DNA of 19,376 bases, from positions 1-19,376 of the forward strand of contig JALRJD010000072.1 in assembly GCA_023255165.1 (NCBI GenBank), read 5' to 3'. Under the pieces are notes generated by a model. That model ran no database searches. It saw only the letters and a program-made list of their open reading frames with translations, and had not been told where the DNA came from. Shown here one piece after another: positions 9,365-15,945 of the stretch (position 1 is the first letter of the stretch; each line of letters opens with the position of its first letter). The translations under genes and the position numbers were made by a program. Source of the stretch: Porticoccaceae bacterium (lineage in GTDB: Bacteria; Pseudomonadota; Gammaproteobacteria; Pseudomonadales; Porticoccaceae).

Positions 9365-10172
9365 AGCCCGCCGATCTGGGTTGATCATAAACCCCTACCA
9401 ATTGCCTGCTCAGTGCCAGCAGTTGGCCGTTGGGGTGAAAAATCTTACCGTCGGTGTGGGCATAGCCAAGATCCGCCTGCACCACCTCGCAGTGGTAGTA
9501 GAGGTAATCGGTTGCCGCCAGCGCGGTGCGCGGCTGGGTAAACTCCACATTCCAGGTAATCGAACTGGTCGGCGCGCGCTGCTTTAGCATCGGCATCACC
9601 GCCGGAGGCCAGGCGTCGATCAGCGCCAGAATGGCGCTATCGGAAAATACCTCCGGGCCTTCAATAAATCGCACCCAGCCGCTGATCACCGAATTATCGC
9701 TGCCGCTGTAGGGCAGTGCGGTGCTGGTGTAGCGGGTGTCGAGGTATTCGATAAAGTCTGGCACCACACCTTTGATAAATGGCATCTGCATGCCCTGTTC
9801 AGGGCTCTTGTCAAACAGCATTGGCGGCGGCGTCAGTTGAACGCCGGAAACCCGCGGCCGACCAAAGCAGGCGATTACCATGGTTTTAACTTCATTGTTT
9901 TGCAGCAGCTGACCCTCAACCTGCACCACCGACTTGCCCTCCGAGAGCACTTTGCAGCGCAGCTCGCAGGGCTCGTCCTGGGCGGCGGGGCCACAGAAAT
10001 GAATATTAATGGTGCGCAGATCGCGATCGCCGAGACCGGTCTGGCTTTCGATATGGGTTAGCACCAGTGCTGCGGTCATACCGCCAAAAACACTGCGCCC
10101 CTGAGTCCAGGTGCTGTCGACGGTTATCTGGTTGCTGACTTTGGCGAGCTGCTCGTAATAGGAGTAATTCAT
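9363..10172 (-). CDS. acyl-CoA thioesterase family protein (double hotdog)
   Basis: This 269-residue protein, with no signal peptide, resembles TesB-like thioesterases made of two fused hotdog domains. The N-terminal half has WTQGRSVFGGMTAALVLTH, in which a substrate-binding region precedes the long hotdog helix, and LRTINIHFCGPA, the following strand. The C-terminal half has ALIDAWPPAVMPML and SSITWNVEFTQPR, then YYHCEVVQADLGYAHTDGKIF, which carries the Asp/Gln/Thr-type residues used by this family. Such enzymes hydrolyse acyl-CoA thioesters in the cytosol; the chain length preferred is not predictable. AAGG lies before the ATG. It follows the persulfide dioxygenase gene by 150 bp but appears to have its own promoter. 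Confidence 0.82.
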   Translation of the reverse strand: MNYSYYEQLAKVSNQITVDSTWTQGRSVFGGMTAALVLTHIESQTGLGDRDLRTINIHFCGPAAQDEPCELRCKVLSEGKSVVQVEGQLLQNNEVKTMVIACFGRPRVSGVQLTPPPMLFDKSPEQGMQMPFIKGVVPDFIEYLDTRYTSTALPYSGSDNSVISGWVRFIEGPEVFSDSAILALIDAWPPAVMPMLKQRAPTSSITWNVEFTQPRTALAATDYLYYHCEVVQADLGYAHTDGKIFHPNGQLLALSRQLVGVYDQPRSAG

Positions 10173-10220
10173 TGCATGCCTTATGGTTATTTTTTACCTG
10201 CGAGAGGTTAGCAGCCGCAG

Positions 10221-10229
10221 ACTATAGCA
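10221..10229 (-). promoter_or_regulatory. extended -10 promoter for the thioesterase gene
   Basis: On the minus strand TGCTATAGT gives TGn plus a five-of-six -10 hexamer, about 50 bp before the thioesterase ATG. No -35 stands 17 bp upstream, where a GC-rich hairpin lies instead; a perfect TTGACA (10271-10276) is too far away. Confidence 0.4.
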
Positions 10230-10232
10230 CCG

Positions 10233-10262
10233 CCACTGTGGCGGCGCAGCGGCCGCCAGTGG
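10233..10262. other. GC-rich hairpin upstream of the thioesterase promoter
   Basis: CCACTG-TG-GCGGC (10233-10245) pairs with GCCGCCAGTGG (10252-10262): eleven base pairs with a two-base bulge and a six-base loop. It could stop transcripts of the upstream sulfur operon, although no U-run follows on the minus strand, or act on the adjacent promoter. Confidence 0.6.
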
Positions 10263-10281
10263 ATTAAGGTTGTCAATTGGT

Positions 10282-10297
10282 GACTGTCGGGACAGTC
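10282..10297. promoter_or_regulatory. perfect 7-2-7 palindrome GACTGTC-GG-GACAGTC
   Basis: Two perfect 7-bp arms separated by two bases lie between the persulfide dioxygenase stop and the thioesterase promoter. The spacing is too tight for a stable full-length RNA hairpin, which favours a dimeric protein-binding site. No regulator can be assigned from sequence. Confidence 0.5.
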
Positions 10298-10322
10298 GAG
10301 ATCGGTGCGCCAAACAGTGCTA

Positions 10323-11021
10323 TTAAATGGCACCGCAGGACTGGTTGGCCGGCACAGCGATGTCCATCAGCTTAGGGTTGGGCAGTTTTAGCGCCGCCAT
10401 CAGACTGATATAAGCCTGCTGATCCGCTACCTGCAATCGCGGGTTGTGCTGCTTCTCTTCGGCAATATCACTCACTGTCCAGCCTTTGTAGTCGTGGCCG
10501 GGATAGACCGCGGTATCGTCCGGCAACTGCAACAGCCGATTAAACAGGCTGTTGTATTGCTGCTCGGCACTGCCATTTTGGAAGTCGGTGCGGCCAGTAC
10601 CGCGGATTAACAGTGTGTCGCCGCTAAACAGCATGCCGCCGTGCTCGGAGCGCGGCAGATAAAAACTGTAAGAGTCATCGGTGTGGCCGGGGGTATAGAT
10701 CACCTCGAGATTAATGCCGCCAACCCCGACCTGATCGCCATCGGCAAAGGTTGCCGACAGGCAGGTTGCCACCGCCTGCGAACCCATCATGGTGGTGCAG
10801 CCGGTGTGCTCGCGCAATTCACCGAGACCGGTAATATGATCGGCATGGGTGTGGGTATCCAGCGCCAGCTTGAGGGTCAGGCCCAGTTCTCGCAGCAGCG
10901 CCAGATTTTGTTCGGTGTGCTCCAGAACCGGGTCGATCAACAGCGCCTCTCTGCTGGTCTCATCGCCGAGCAAATAGCTGTAGGTGGACGATTCACGATC
11001 GAAAAGTTGTCTGAAAATCAT
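10323..11021 (-). CDS. ETHE1-type persulfide dioxygenase
   Basis: This 232-residue metallo-beta-lactamase-fold protein oxidises glutathione persulfide to sulfite and glutathione in its best-known relatives. The iron site is readable: HTHADH (57-62), His113 in YTPGHTDDS and Asp135 in LFSGDTLLIRG, corresponding to the His/His/Asp triad of ETHE1, with His176 in YPGHDYKG. The segment GTGRTDFQNGS is a strong signature separating ETHE1 persulfide dioxygenases from glyoxalase II. AAGGA lies about eight bases before the ATG. The gene follows the rhodanese by only 20 bp and is the last gene of the sulfur operon: the rhodanese would move sulfane sulfur, this enzyme would oxidise it, and the ArsR-family regulator would sense it. 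Confidence 0.92.
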   Translation of the reverse strand: MIFRQLFDRESSTYSYLLGDETSREALLIDPVLEHTEQNLALLRELGLTLKLALDTHTHADHITGLGELREHTGCTTMMGSQAVATCLSATFADGDQVGVGGINLEVIYTPGHTDDSYSFYLPRSEHGGMLFSGDTLLIRGTGRTDFQNGSAEQQYNSLFNRLLQLPDDTAVYPGHDYKGWTVSDIAEEKQHNPRLQVADQQAYISLMAALKLPNPKLMDIAVPANQSCGAI

Positions 11022-11041
11022 TTGTGCATTCCTTTGAAAAA

Positions 11042-11605
11042 TTAATTGCTAGCTGCGGTTTTATTGTTCCATGGCATGCGCGCCAGCATCATGCCCATGC
11101 CGCAAGTATCAGTGACACCGGCAAATACCAGGCCGGCGCCAACAAAACCGGACAGTCCGTAAAACCACGGGTTGACCAGCGCGCCCAGAGCGACCCCAAT
11201 AACCACCAGTGATCCGGCGGCAATGCGTACCTGTCGCTCCAGCGACATCATGGTGCCGCCACCCTGTTGAACGCTGACCCCGGCACTGCTCAGCGCACCG
11301 ATGCCGCCTTCGATAATAACCAACGGGCAGTCGACTTCGTTTTGCAGCTGTTCCGCCGCCCGTGCAGCGCGCTGGCCGCTGGCGCAGAGCAGGTAGACCG
11401 GTTGCTCGGGATTATGGCCCTGCTCCTGAAGATAGGCTTTGACCTCGGCACAGTTAAGCGACTGCAGCGGAAAATTGGCACTGCCAGCCAGATACTGTGA
11501 ATCGACTTCCGCCGCGGTGCGCACATCGATAACGGCGGTTTTGTCGCCGCCACTGAGCAGGTTTTTAAACTCGCCGGCGGAAATGGTTTTGGATGGATTG
11601 TTCAT
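11042..11605 (-). CDS. ygaP: YgaP-like membrane-anchored rhodanese
   Basis: This 187-residue protein has a rhodanese domain and a DUF2892 membrane hairpin, the arrangement of E. coli YgaP. The active-site loop is CASGQRA with Cys74. After SLERQVRIAAGSLVVIGVAL, two hydrophobic segments (about 126-144 and 148-165) end in CGMGMMLARMPWN, nearly the YgaP consensus. The protein probably carries persulfide sulfur at the inner membrane, with the catalytic domain in the cytoplasm. I chose the ATG at 11605 over a TTG at 11617 because GAGGA sits six bases before the ATG, inside the longer reading. It lies between the ArsR-type regulator and the persulfide dioxygenase in one transcription direction. Confidence 0.92.
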   Translation of the reverse strand: MNNPSKTISAGEFKNLLSGGDKTAVIDVRTAAEVDSQYLAGSANFPLQSLNCAEVKAYLQEQGHNPEQPVYLLCASGQRAARAAEQLQNEVDCPLVIIEGGIGALSSAGVSVQQGGGTMMSLERQVRIAAGSLVVIGVALGALVNPWFYGLSGFVGAGLVFAGVTDTCGMGMMLARMPWNNKTAASN

Positions 11606-11662
11606 AATGGTCCTCAATATGTTGCGGTTAAAATGGTTGCGCTGGAAAGTAGTAAAACAAAA

Positions 11663-12016
11663 TCACGGACAATAAATCGACTTTAAAACACGGATAATTT
11701 TGATCGAATCATCACCGCGAAGACGGTAATAAATCGTCTGCGCCTCACGTCGCGTCTGCACCAGCTGCGCATTGCGCAGTGATGCCAGATGCTGTGACAG
11801 GGCGGACTGACTCAGGTTGGTAATCTTGTGCAGTTCACCCACCGAGAGTTCGCCACTCATCAGCGAGCAGAGAATCAGCAGCCGGTTTTCATTGCCCAGC
11901 TGCTTAAGCATATCGGCGGCTTGCCGGGCGTGCTGTTGCAGCGCGGAAGCATCGAATGTCTCTGATTTTAGATCGCTGGCACTGGGCATGGGGTTGGCTC
12001 TCTGGACGGAAATCAT
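11663..12016 (-). CDS. ygaV: ArsR-family sulfide/persulfide sensor (YgaV/SqrR/BigR-like)
   Basis: This 117-residue winged-helix repressor has LGNENRLLILCSLMSGELSV as its alpha-3 region, the recognition helix NLSQSALSQHLASLRNAQLV, and the wing RREAQTIYYRL. Cys50 in LLILC and Cys116 in the terminal LKSIYCP occupy the two positions conserved in YgaV, BigR and SqrR, which form a disulfide or polysulfide bridge on exposure to reactive sulfur and release DNA. Typical metal-site ArsR motifs are absent. The ATG at 12016 has no Shine-Dalgarno; an internal ATG at 11989, preceded by AGAGAG, gives 108 residues and may be the true start. It heads the rhodanese-persulfide dioxygenase operon, which it probably represses along with itself. 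Confidence 0.9.
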   Translation of the reverse strand: MISVQRANPMPSASDLKSETFDASALQQHARQAADMLKQLGNENRLLILCSLMSGELSVGELHKITNLSQSALSQHLASLRNAQLVQTRREAQTIYYRLRGDDSIKIIRVLKSIYCP

Positions 12017-12042
12017 TAATTAGTTATTTAAGGGAAGTCTAA

Positions 12043-12058
12043 ATTAGAATAACCTAAT
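12043..12058. promoter_or_regulatory. candidate operator of the ArsR-family repressor
   Basis: ATTAG-AATAAC-CTAAT is a perfect 5-6-5 inverted repeat in an AT-rich stretch, 27 bp before the annotated regulator start. It overlaps the -10 and spacer of the predicted promoter, the position expected for autorepression. AT-rich palindromes are typical targets of BigR/SqrR-type repressors. Confidence 0.6.
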
Positions 12059-12072
12059 ATACAATCCCGCAA
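12043..12072 (-). promoter_or_regulatory. sigma-70-type promoter of the sulfur operon
   Basis: Minus-strand TTGCGG (12067-12072) and TCTAAT (12043-12048) form -35 and -10 elements with an 18-bp spacer; the -10 matches five of six consensus bases. The predicted transcript start falls near 12036, before both possible regulator starts. Confidence 0.5.
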
Positions 12073-12121
12073 ACCAATTTAACAAAGATTATTTTAAGGC
12101 GTTGGCGGGCACTGTGGTTTG

Positions 12122-13675
12122 TTACAGATCAGGTATCGTAATCAGCGGCCAGATTTTCAGATTGTGCATCTTCATCTTCTCAGCATCGACCAGAAACCGC
12201 ACCAGAATAAAATAGATATCCAGATCAAAACGGTCATCGCTGCTCGCCTGTTCAACTTCTTGCTGTCCGCTGTGCGCGTGTAACCGCCCCGGATTAGCCA
12301 GTTGAAAACCGAAGTCATAGAGGTCTTCGGGTAACGTCAGTTTGGCGAGATAGCGCCAGTTGTGCACCACATGAAACGCGACTTGCTCCGGTTGCTGCAT
12401 ATCGCGCTCTTCAATCATGATCGCGCCGGGGTAGGGCCACATGGCAATTTGGTAGTTTTTCAGCGCAGCCTCGACGCGCTGGTTATAAAGCTGCGCCGAC
12501 TCCGCGCCATGGCAGGCGCCAAAACATTTTTTAAGCTGCGCGCGAAAGCATGGCTGCTGTCGTTGCGGGCCGCCGGAAGATTCCAGCCCCAGTAGTTTGT
12601 GGCAGAGAAAATATTGGTCAGCAAGTTTCTCTATGCGCTTTGAGGCCTGCCGCGGCGAGCGAAACAGTCCAAAGCGTTCATCGGCGATATCGGAATCCAT
12701 CTCGACTGCTTCGATGGCGATGCGTTGATAGCCGTTGCGGTCTTCCTCGCAGCGGTATTGATAGAGCTTTTTGGTTTTGCGCAGGCGGCGGTTATAGAGC
12801 GGCGACAACGCTTTAATCTGATTGCTCTCGCGAATCTGCGCGCCAAAATCGGTTGGCGTTCGGTCAAAACTGATCTGCGCCAGTTTGCTGTTGATCTGCA
12901 GGTCTTTGGGGTTTTTATGGTCCTGAGAGAAGTGGCTCATTACCCGGTTGCGGATATGCACGCTCTTGCCGACATAGAGCAGCACCCCGCTGGCATCGTA
13001 AAAATAATAAACTCCGGCGCAAGCGGGCAGCTTTTTTATATCGCTGGCTTTTAGTAGTGGCGGCAGAGCCGGGTTTTTCAACAGGCTGGCGCAGGTAGCG
13101 GCGATCTCTTCCTCAGGGAACAGTGCTGATGATTTCAGGAAAAAGCCATGAATCATCTCGGCGTCGTCGAGGGCGCGATGGCGATTTTCAATCGACAACT
13201 GAAAGCGCTGAATAATCTGATCGAGGCCATGGCGTTTAAATTGCGGGTAGAGACTGCGGCTGAATTTTACCGAGCACAGTGGTTTGGCGTTGTAGCTGAT
13301 GCCGGCGCGCTCAAATTCATTTTTCAGAAAGCCGTAATCAAAGCGTGCGTTGTGGGCCACCAATGTGCGCCCTTGCAGCAGGCCGAGCAGTTTTTCCGCG
13401 ACTTGATCAAAGGTCGGCGCACCGCGCAACATACTCGGAGCAATGCCAGTGAGGCGCTGAATAAAGGGCGGCAAGCTGGTCTGCGGATCAATAAATGACT
13501 GCCAGCGCTCAATCACCTCGCCCTGTTCGATGACCAGCAGTCCAATTTCGATAATCCGATGATGGGTCGATTTACCGCCGGTGGTCTCGAGATCGAGCAA
13601 CACCATCTTGTCTGGAAACCCTGGTGACAGCGTCGTGGGAGGTGAGGTGTCGCTGTCCAGCCAGTTTAATTGCAT
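12122..13675 (-). CDS. DnaQ-like exonuclease fused to UvrC/Cho-type GIY-YIG nuclease
   Basis: This protein of about 517 residues combines two nucleases. Residues 22-180 form a DEDDh 3'-5' exonuclease like the polymerase III epsilon subunit: DLETTG (Asp28, Glu30), Asp113 in HNARFDYGFL, and His166/Asp171 in HRALDDAEM. Residues about 215-300 form a GIY-YIG domain: GVYYFYD, LLYVGKS, IRNRVMSHF and probable catalytic Glu283 in IRESNQIKALSPLYNRRLR. Four cysteines follow (LCHKLLG, PCFR, KCFGACHG), matching the Fe-S cysteines of UvrC. Likely role: incision and trimming in DNA repair. The ATG at 13675 is preferred to a TTG at 13741, which would add an unconserved 22 residues; neither has a strong Shine-Dalgarno. 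Confidence 0.88.
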   Translation of the reverse strand: MQLNWLDSDTSPPTTLSPGFPDKMVLLDLETTGGKSTHHRIIEIGLLVIEQGEVIERWQSFIDPQTSLPPFIQRLTGIAPSMLRGAPTFDQVAEKLLGLLQGRTLVAHNARFDYGFLKNEFERAGISYNAKPLCSVKFSRSLYPQFKRHGLDQIIQRFQLSIENRHRALDDAEMIHGFFLKSSALFPEEEIAATCASLLKNPALPPLLKASDIKKLPACAGVYYFYDASGVLLYVGKSVHIRNRVMSHFSQDHKNPKDLQINSKLAQISFDRTPTDFGAQIRESNQIKALSPLYNRRLRKTKKLYQYRCEEDRNGYQRIAIEAVEMDSDIADERFGLFRSPRQASKRIEKLADQYFLCHKLLGLESSGGPQRQQPCFRAQLKKCFGACHGAESAQLYNQRVEAALKNYQIAMWPYPGAIMIEERDMQQPEQVAFHVVHNWRYLAKLTLPEDLYDFGFQLANPGRLHAHSGQQEVEQASSDDRFDLDIYFILVRFLVDAEKMKMHNLKIWPLITIPDL

Positions 13676-13752
13676 AGTTATATTTCTGTGGGTCGCAAAT
13701 TGGTTTTTGTAGTTCGCGGCAGCAACAAACAGTGCTGACAAATTGATAAATG

Positions 13753-14841
13753 TTACTCGGCAACAAAACCCTTCCAGCTCTGCATATACTGAATAAATTT
13801 TTCCCCCAGCCCTTCGCTGCGCAGATGCTCCACCGAAACCGGGTTGGACAGAGGCTGCCAGTCGTTGTCGGCATGCATCAATTGCGGGTAGTTGTGGTGC
13901 AAAATGGCGGCGCGGCCAAGCATCACAAAGTCGATATTTTCAGCCATGGCGCGGCGGATCTCCTCTGGGGTGCGCAGTTTTCCGGCGACACCGAGGGCGG
14001 TATTGCCGCGATCCAGTTCAGAGAAATACGACAGCAATGTGCGGCCCTGGTACTGCTCTTCTTGCGGTTCTTTAAACACATCCCAAAGCGACATATCGAT
14101 AAAGTCGAGCTTGCCGTCGTTGAGCAATGTTTGGCTGAACTCAACAATATCGGCCAGCTGCAGATCAAAGCGCTCGGGCGACAGGCGGATGCCGAGAATA
14201 AAATTGCTGCTGCAGCGGGCGCGCACGCCGTCGATAATATCGCGAATAACCCGGCCGCGATTTTCCAGACTGCCGCCGTAGCGGTCTTCGCGTTGGTTGA
14301 TACTGGCGCTTAAAAATTGCGCCAGCAAATAGCCGTGGGCACCGTGAAGCTCGACACCGTCAAAGCCGGCCTTTTCGGCACGCACCGCGGCGGCAATAAA
14401 ATCTTCGCTGAGTTGCTCGACTTCCGATAGCGTCATGGCACGGGCACCGGTCTCTTCATTGTCCGACGGGCACAGTGGAGTCTGGCCAATCACCTCTGTG
14501 GGCGAGCGCATCCCGGCGTGGTGCAACTGCACCATCGACAAGCTGTCGTGCTGACGGATGCCATCGGCCAGTCGCGTCAGGCCTGGAATATGGTCGTCAG
14601 AGAAAACCCCCAACTGCCCGGGGAAGCCCTGGCCCGCGGCTTGCACATGAGCGGCGCAGGTCATGGTTAACCCAAAACCACCCTCGGCGCGCAGGGTCAG
14701 CCAGTGGTATTCGTCATCGGAAAGAGTGCCGTCGAGGTGGCTTTGCAGATTGGTCAGGGGCGCCAGAACAAAGCGATTTTTCACGGTTTTGCCGCAGTTA
14801 AAAGTCAGCGGCTGAAAGGGGTCGGTGGTCAGGTGGGTCAT
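13753..14841 (-). CDS. Old Yellow Enzyme-family NADH:flavin oxidoreductase
   Basis: This 362-residue TIM-barrel FMN enzyme of the OYE family is cytosolic. It starts with the strand KNRFVLAPLTNLQS. SMVQLHHAGMRSP holds the paired histidines that bind substrate, and GFDGVELHGAHGYLLAQFLS leads into NQREDRYGGSLENRGR, a family hallmark. The C-terminal phosphate-binding part includes IDFVMLGRAAILHH. It lacks the Fe-S and FAD domains of 2,4-dienoyl-CoA reductase. Members reduce activated C=C bonds of enones and similar electrophiles using NAD(P)H; the substrate here is unknown. It starts 29 bp after the pirin stop, suggesting co-transcription with pirin and the upstream acylase. Confidence 0.92.
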   Translation of the reverse strand: MTHLTTDPFQPLTFNCGKTVKNRFVLAPLTNLQSHLDGTLSDDEYHWLTLRAEGGFGLTMTCAAHVQAAGQGFPGQLGVFSDDHIPGLTRLADGIRQHDSLSMVQLHHAGMRSPTEVIGQTPLCPSDNEETGARAMTLSEVEQLSEDFIAAAVRAEKAGFDGVELHGAHGYLLAQFLSASINQREDRYGGSLENRGRVIRDIIDGVRARCSSNFILGIRLSPERFDLQLADIVEFSQTLLNDGKLDFIDMSLWDVFKEPQEEQYQGRTLLSYFSELDRGNTALGVAGKLRTPEEIRRAMAENIDFVMLGRAAILHHNYPQLMHADNDWQPLSNPVSVEHLRSEGLGEKFIQYMQSWKGFVAE

Positions 14842-14870
14842 AGGTGGTTTCTTTTTATTGTTGTGGTTGA

Positions 14871-15899
14871 TTATAAATGGCTATCGGGAAATTCCTGCTC
14901 ACTATTCGCGTGCCGGGCAAAACGAATCTTTTTGTCGCCATGCACCTGGTCGCGATCGGGCCATGGCCAGCCGCCAAACTGAGTGCGCTGATAGTCGTCA
15001 AAGGTGGCCTGCAACTGCTCGCGGCTGTTCATCACAAAGGGCCCGTGTTGGGCAACCGGCTCGCTAATTGGCCGGCCCTGGAGAATTAGCAGCAGGGCTT
15101 GCTGCGTTCCGTTTTTAAACTGCAGCGTGGCGTCGGAGTCGGCTTGCAAGCCGTGGCCTGCGCTGATGTCACTGCCATTAACCTGCAGCTTATCGCCGCG
15201 ATAAAAGTAGACCATGCGGTTGAGTCCGGCCGCGGTGGCGGGCAACTGCCATTCGCCGTGGGGATCGATTTTCACCGACAGGATCGACACATGGTTATTG
15301 TTATCGGCGGCCCAGGAATCCGGCGGTGGCGCCAGCGCTGTGGTGTTGTGATAGTGCCCGGCAATTAAATCGATGGTGGTTTTGCGGCCATTACTGTCGA
15401 GCAGGTCTATCTGTGGCGTCTGTTCTCGCCAGAACATTTTAAAATGCGGCGCCACCATTTTTGAGCGACCGGGCAGGTTAAGCCAAACCTGAAACAGCTC
15501 CATGGGGTTGTCGCTGTCATTGTTTAACAGCGGAAACATCTCCGAGTGCTGGATGCCCGCGCCGGCGGTCATCCACTGGGTGTCGCCCGCGCCATAGCGC
15601 CCTGCGGCATTCATGGAGTCGGCGTGATCGACAAAGCCCTGCTTAACAATCGTAACGGTCTCAAAACCGCGGTGGGGGTGGCTGGGAAATCCCGGCACCC
15701 GATCACCGTGGTACATGCGCCAGCCATCTTTAAGGGTAAAGTCAGAGCCGATTTGGCGGCCTTGCAGCGAGGCGTTTGGGCCAAAGGCGCCGTTGGCTTT
15801 TGGGTAGAGGTCGCGGTGATGGGCGCAAAACAGAAACGGGTCCGCGGTAGGCCAGTGCAGGCCAAGGGCGAAAACCTGTTTTATTGCCGTGCTTGTCAT
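14871..15899 (-). CDS. pirin family cupin protein
   Basis: This 342-residue bicupin has metal-site residues typical of pirins: His74 and His76 in PSHPHRGFETVTI, and His118 with Glu120 in GAGIQHSEMF. GDTQWMTAGAG between them is the family hallmark. The C-terminal cupin retains VYFYRGD-like strands and the HGPFVMNSREQL segment near the end. Bacterial pirins include quercetinase-like dioxygenases and redox regulators; which applies cannot be told. The frame is open up to 16160 inside the acylase gene, but the first 87 residues of that reading are shadow sequence. The ATG at 15899 has AAGGA upstream and begins where homologous sequence begins. It lies 46 bp after the acylase stop and 29 bp before the OYE start. 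Confidence 0.93.
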   Translation of the reverse strand: MTSTAIKQVFALGLHWPTADPFLFCAHHRDLYPKANGAFGPNASLQGRQIGSDFTLKDGWRMYHGDRVPGFPSHPHRGFETVTIVKQGFVDHADSMNAAGRYGAGDTQWMTAGAGIQHSEMFPLLNNDSDNPMELFQVWLNLPGRSKMVAPHFKMFWREQTPQIDLLDSNGRKTTIDLIAGHYHNTTALAPPPDSWAADNNNHVSILSVKIDPHGEWQLPATAAGLNRMVYFYRGDKLQVNGSDISAGHGLQADSDATLQFKNGTQQALLLILQGRPISEPVAQHGPFVMNSREQLQATFDDYQRTQFGGWPWPDRDQVHGDKKIRFARHANSEQEFPDSHL

Positions 15900-15945
15900 G
15901 TGCCTGTTATTCCTTGCTGGCTGTTTAATCTTCTGCGTTTGCGGC

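Noticed and set aside
11606..11617. TTG start for the rhodanese
   Set aside because: The GAGGA that serves the ATG at 11605 lies inside this extension, so the ATG is the better start.
13676..13741. TTG start for the exonuclease fusion
   Set aside because: The added 22 residues precede any domain and use a rarer start only 12 bp after the OYE stop; the ATG at 13675 fits better, though not proven.
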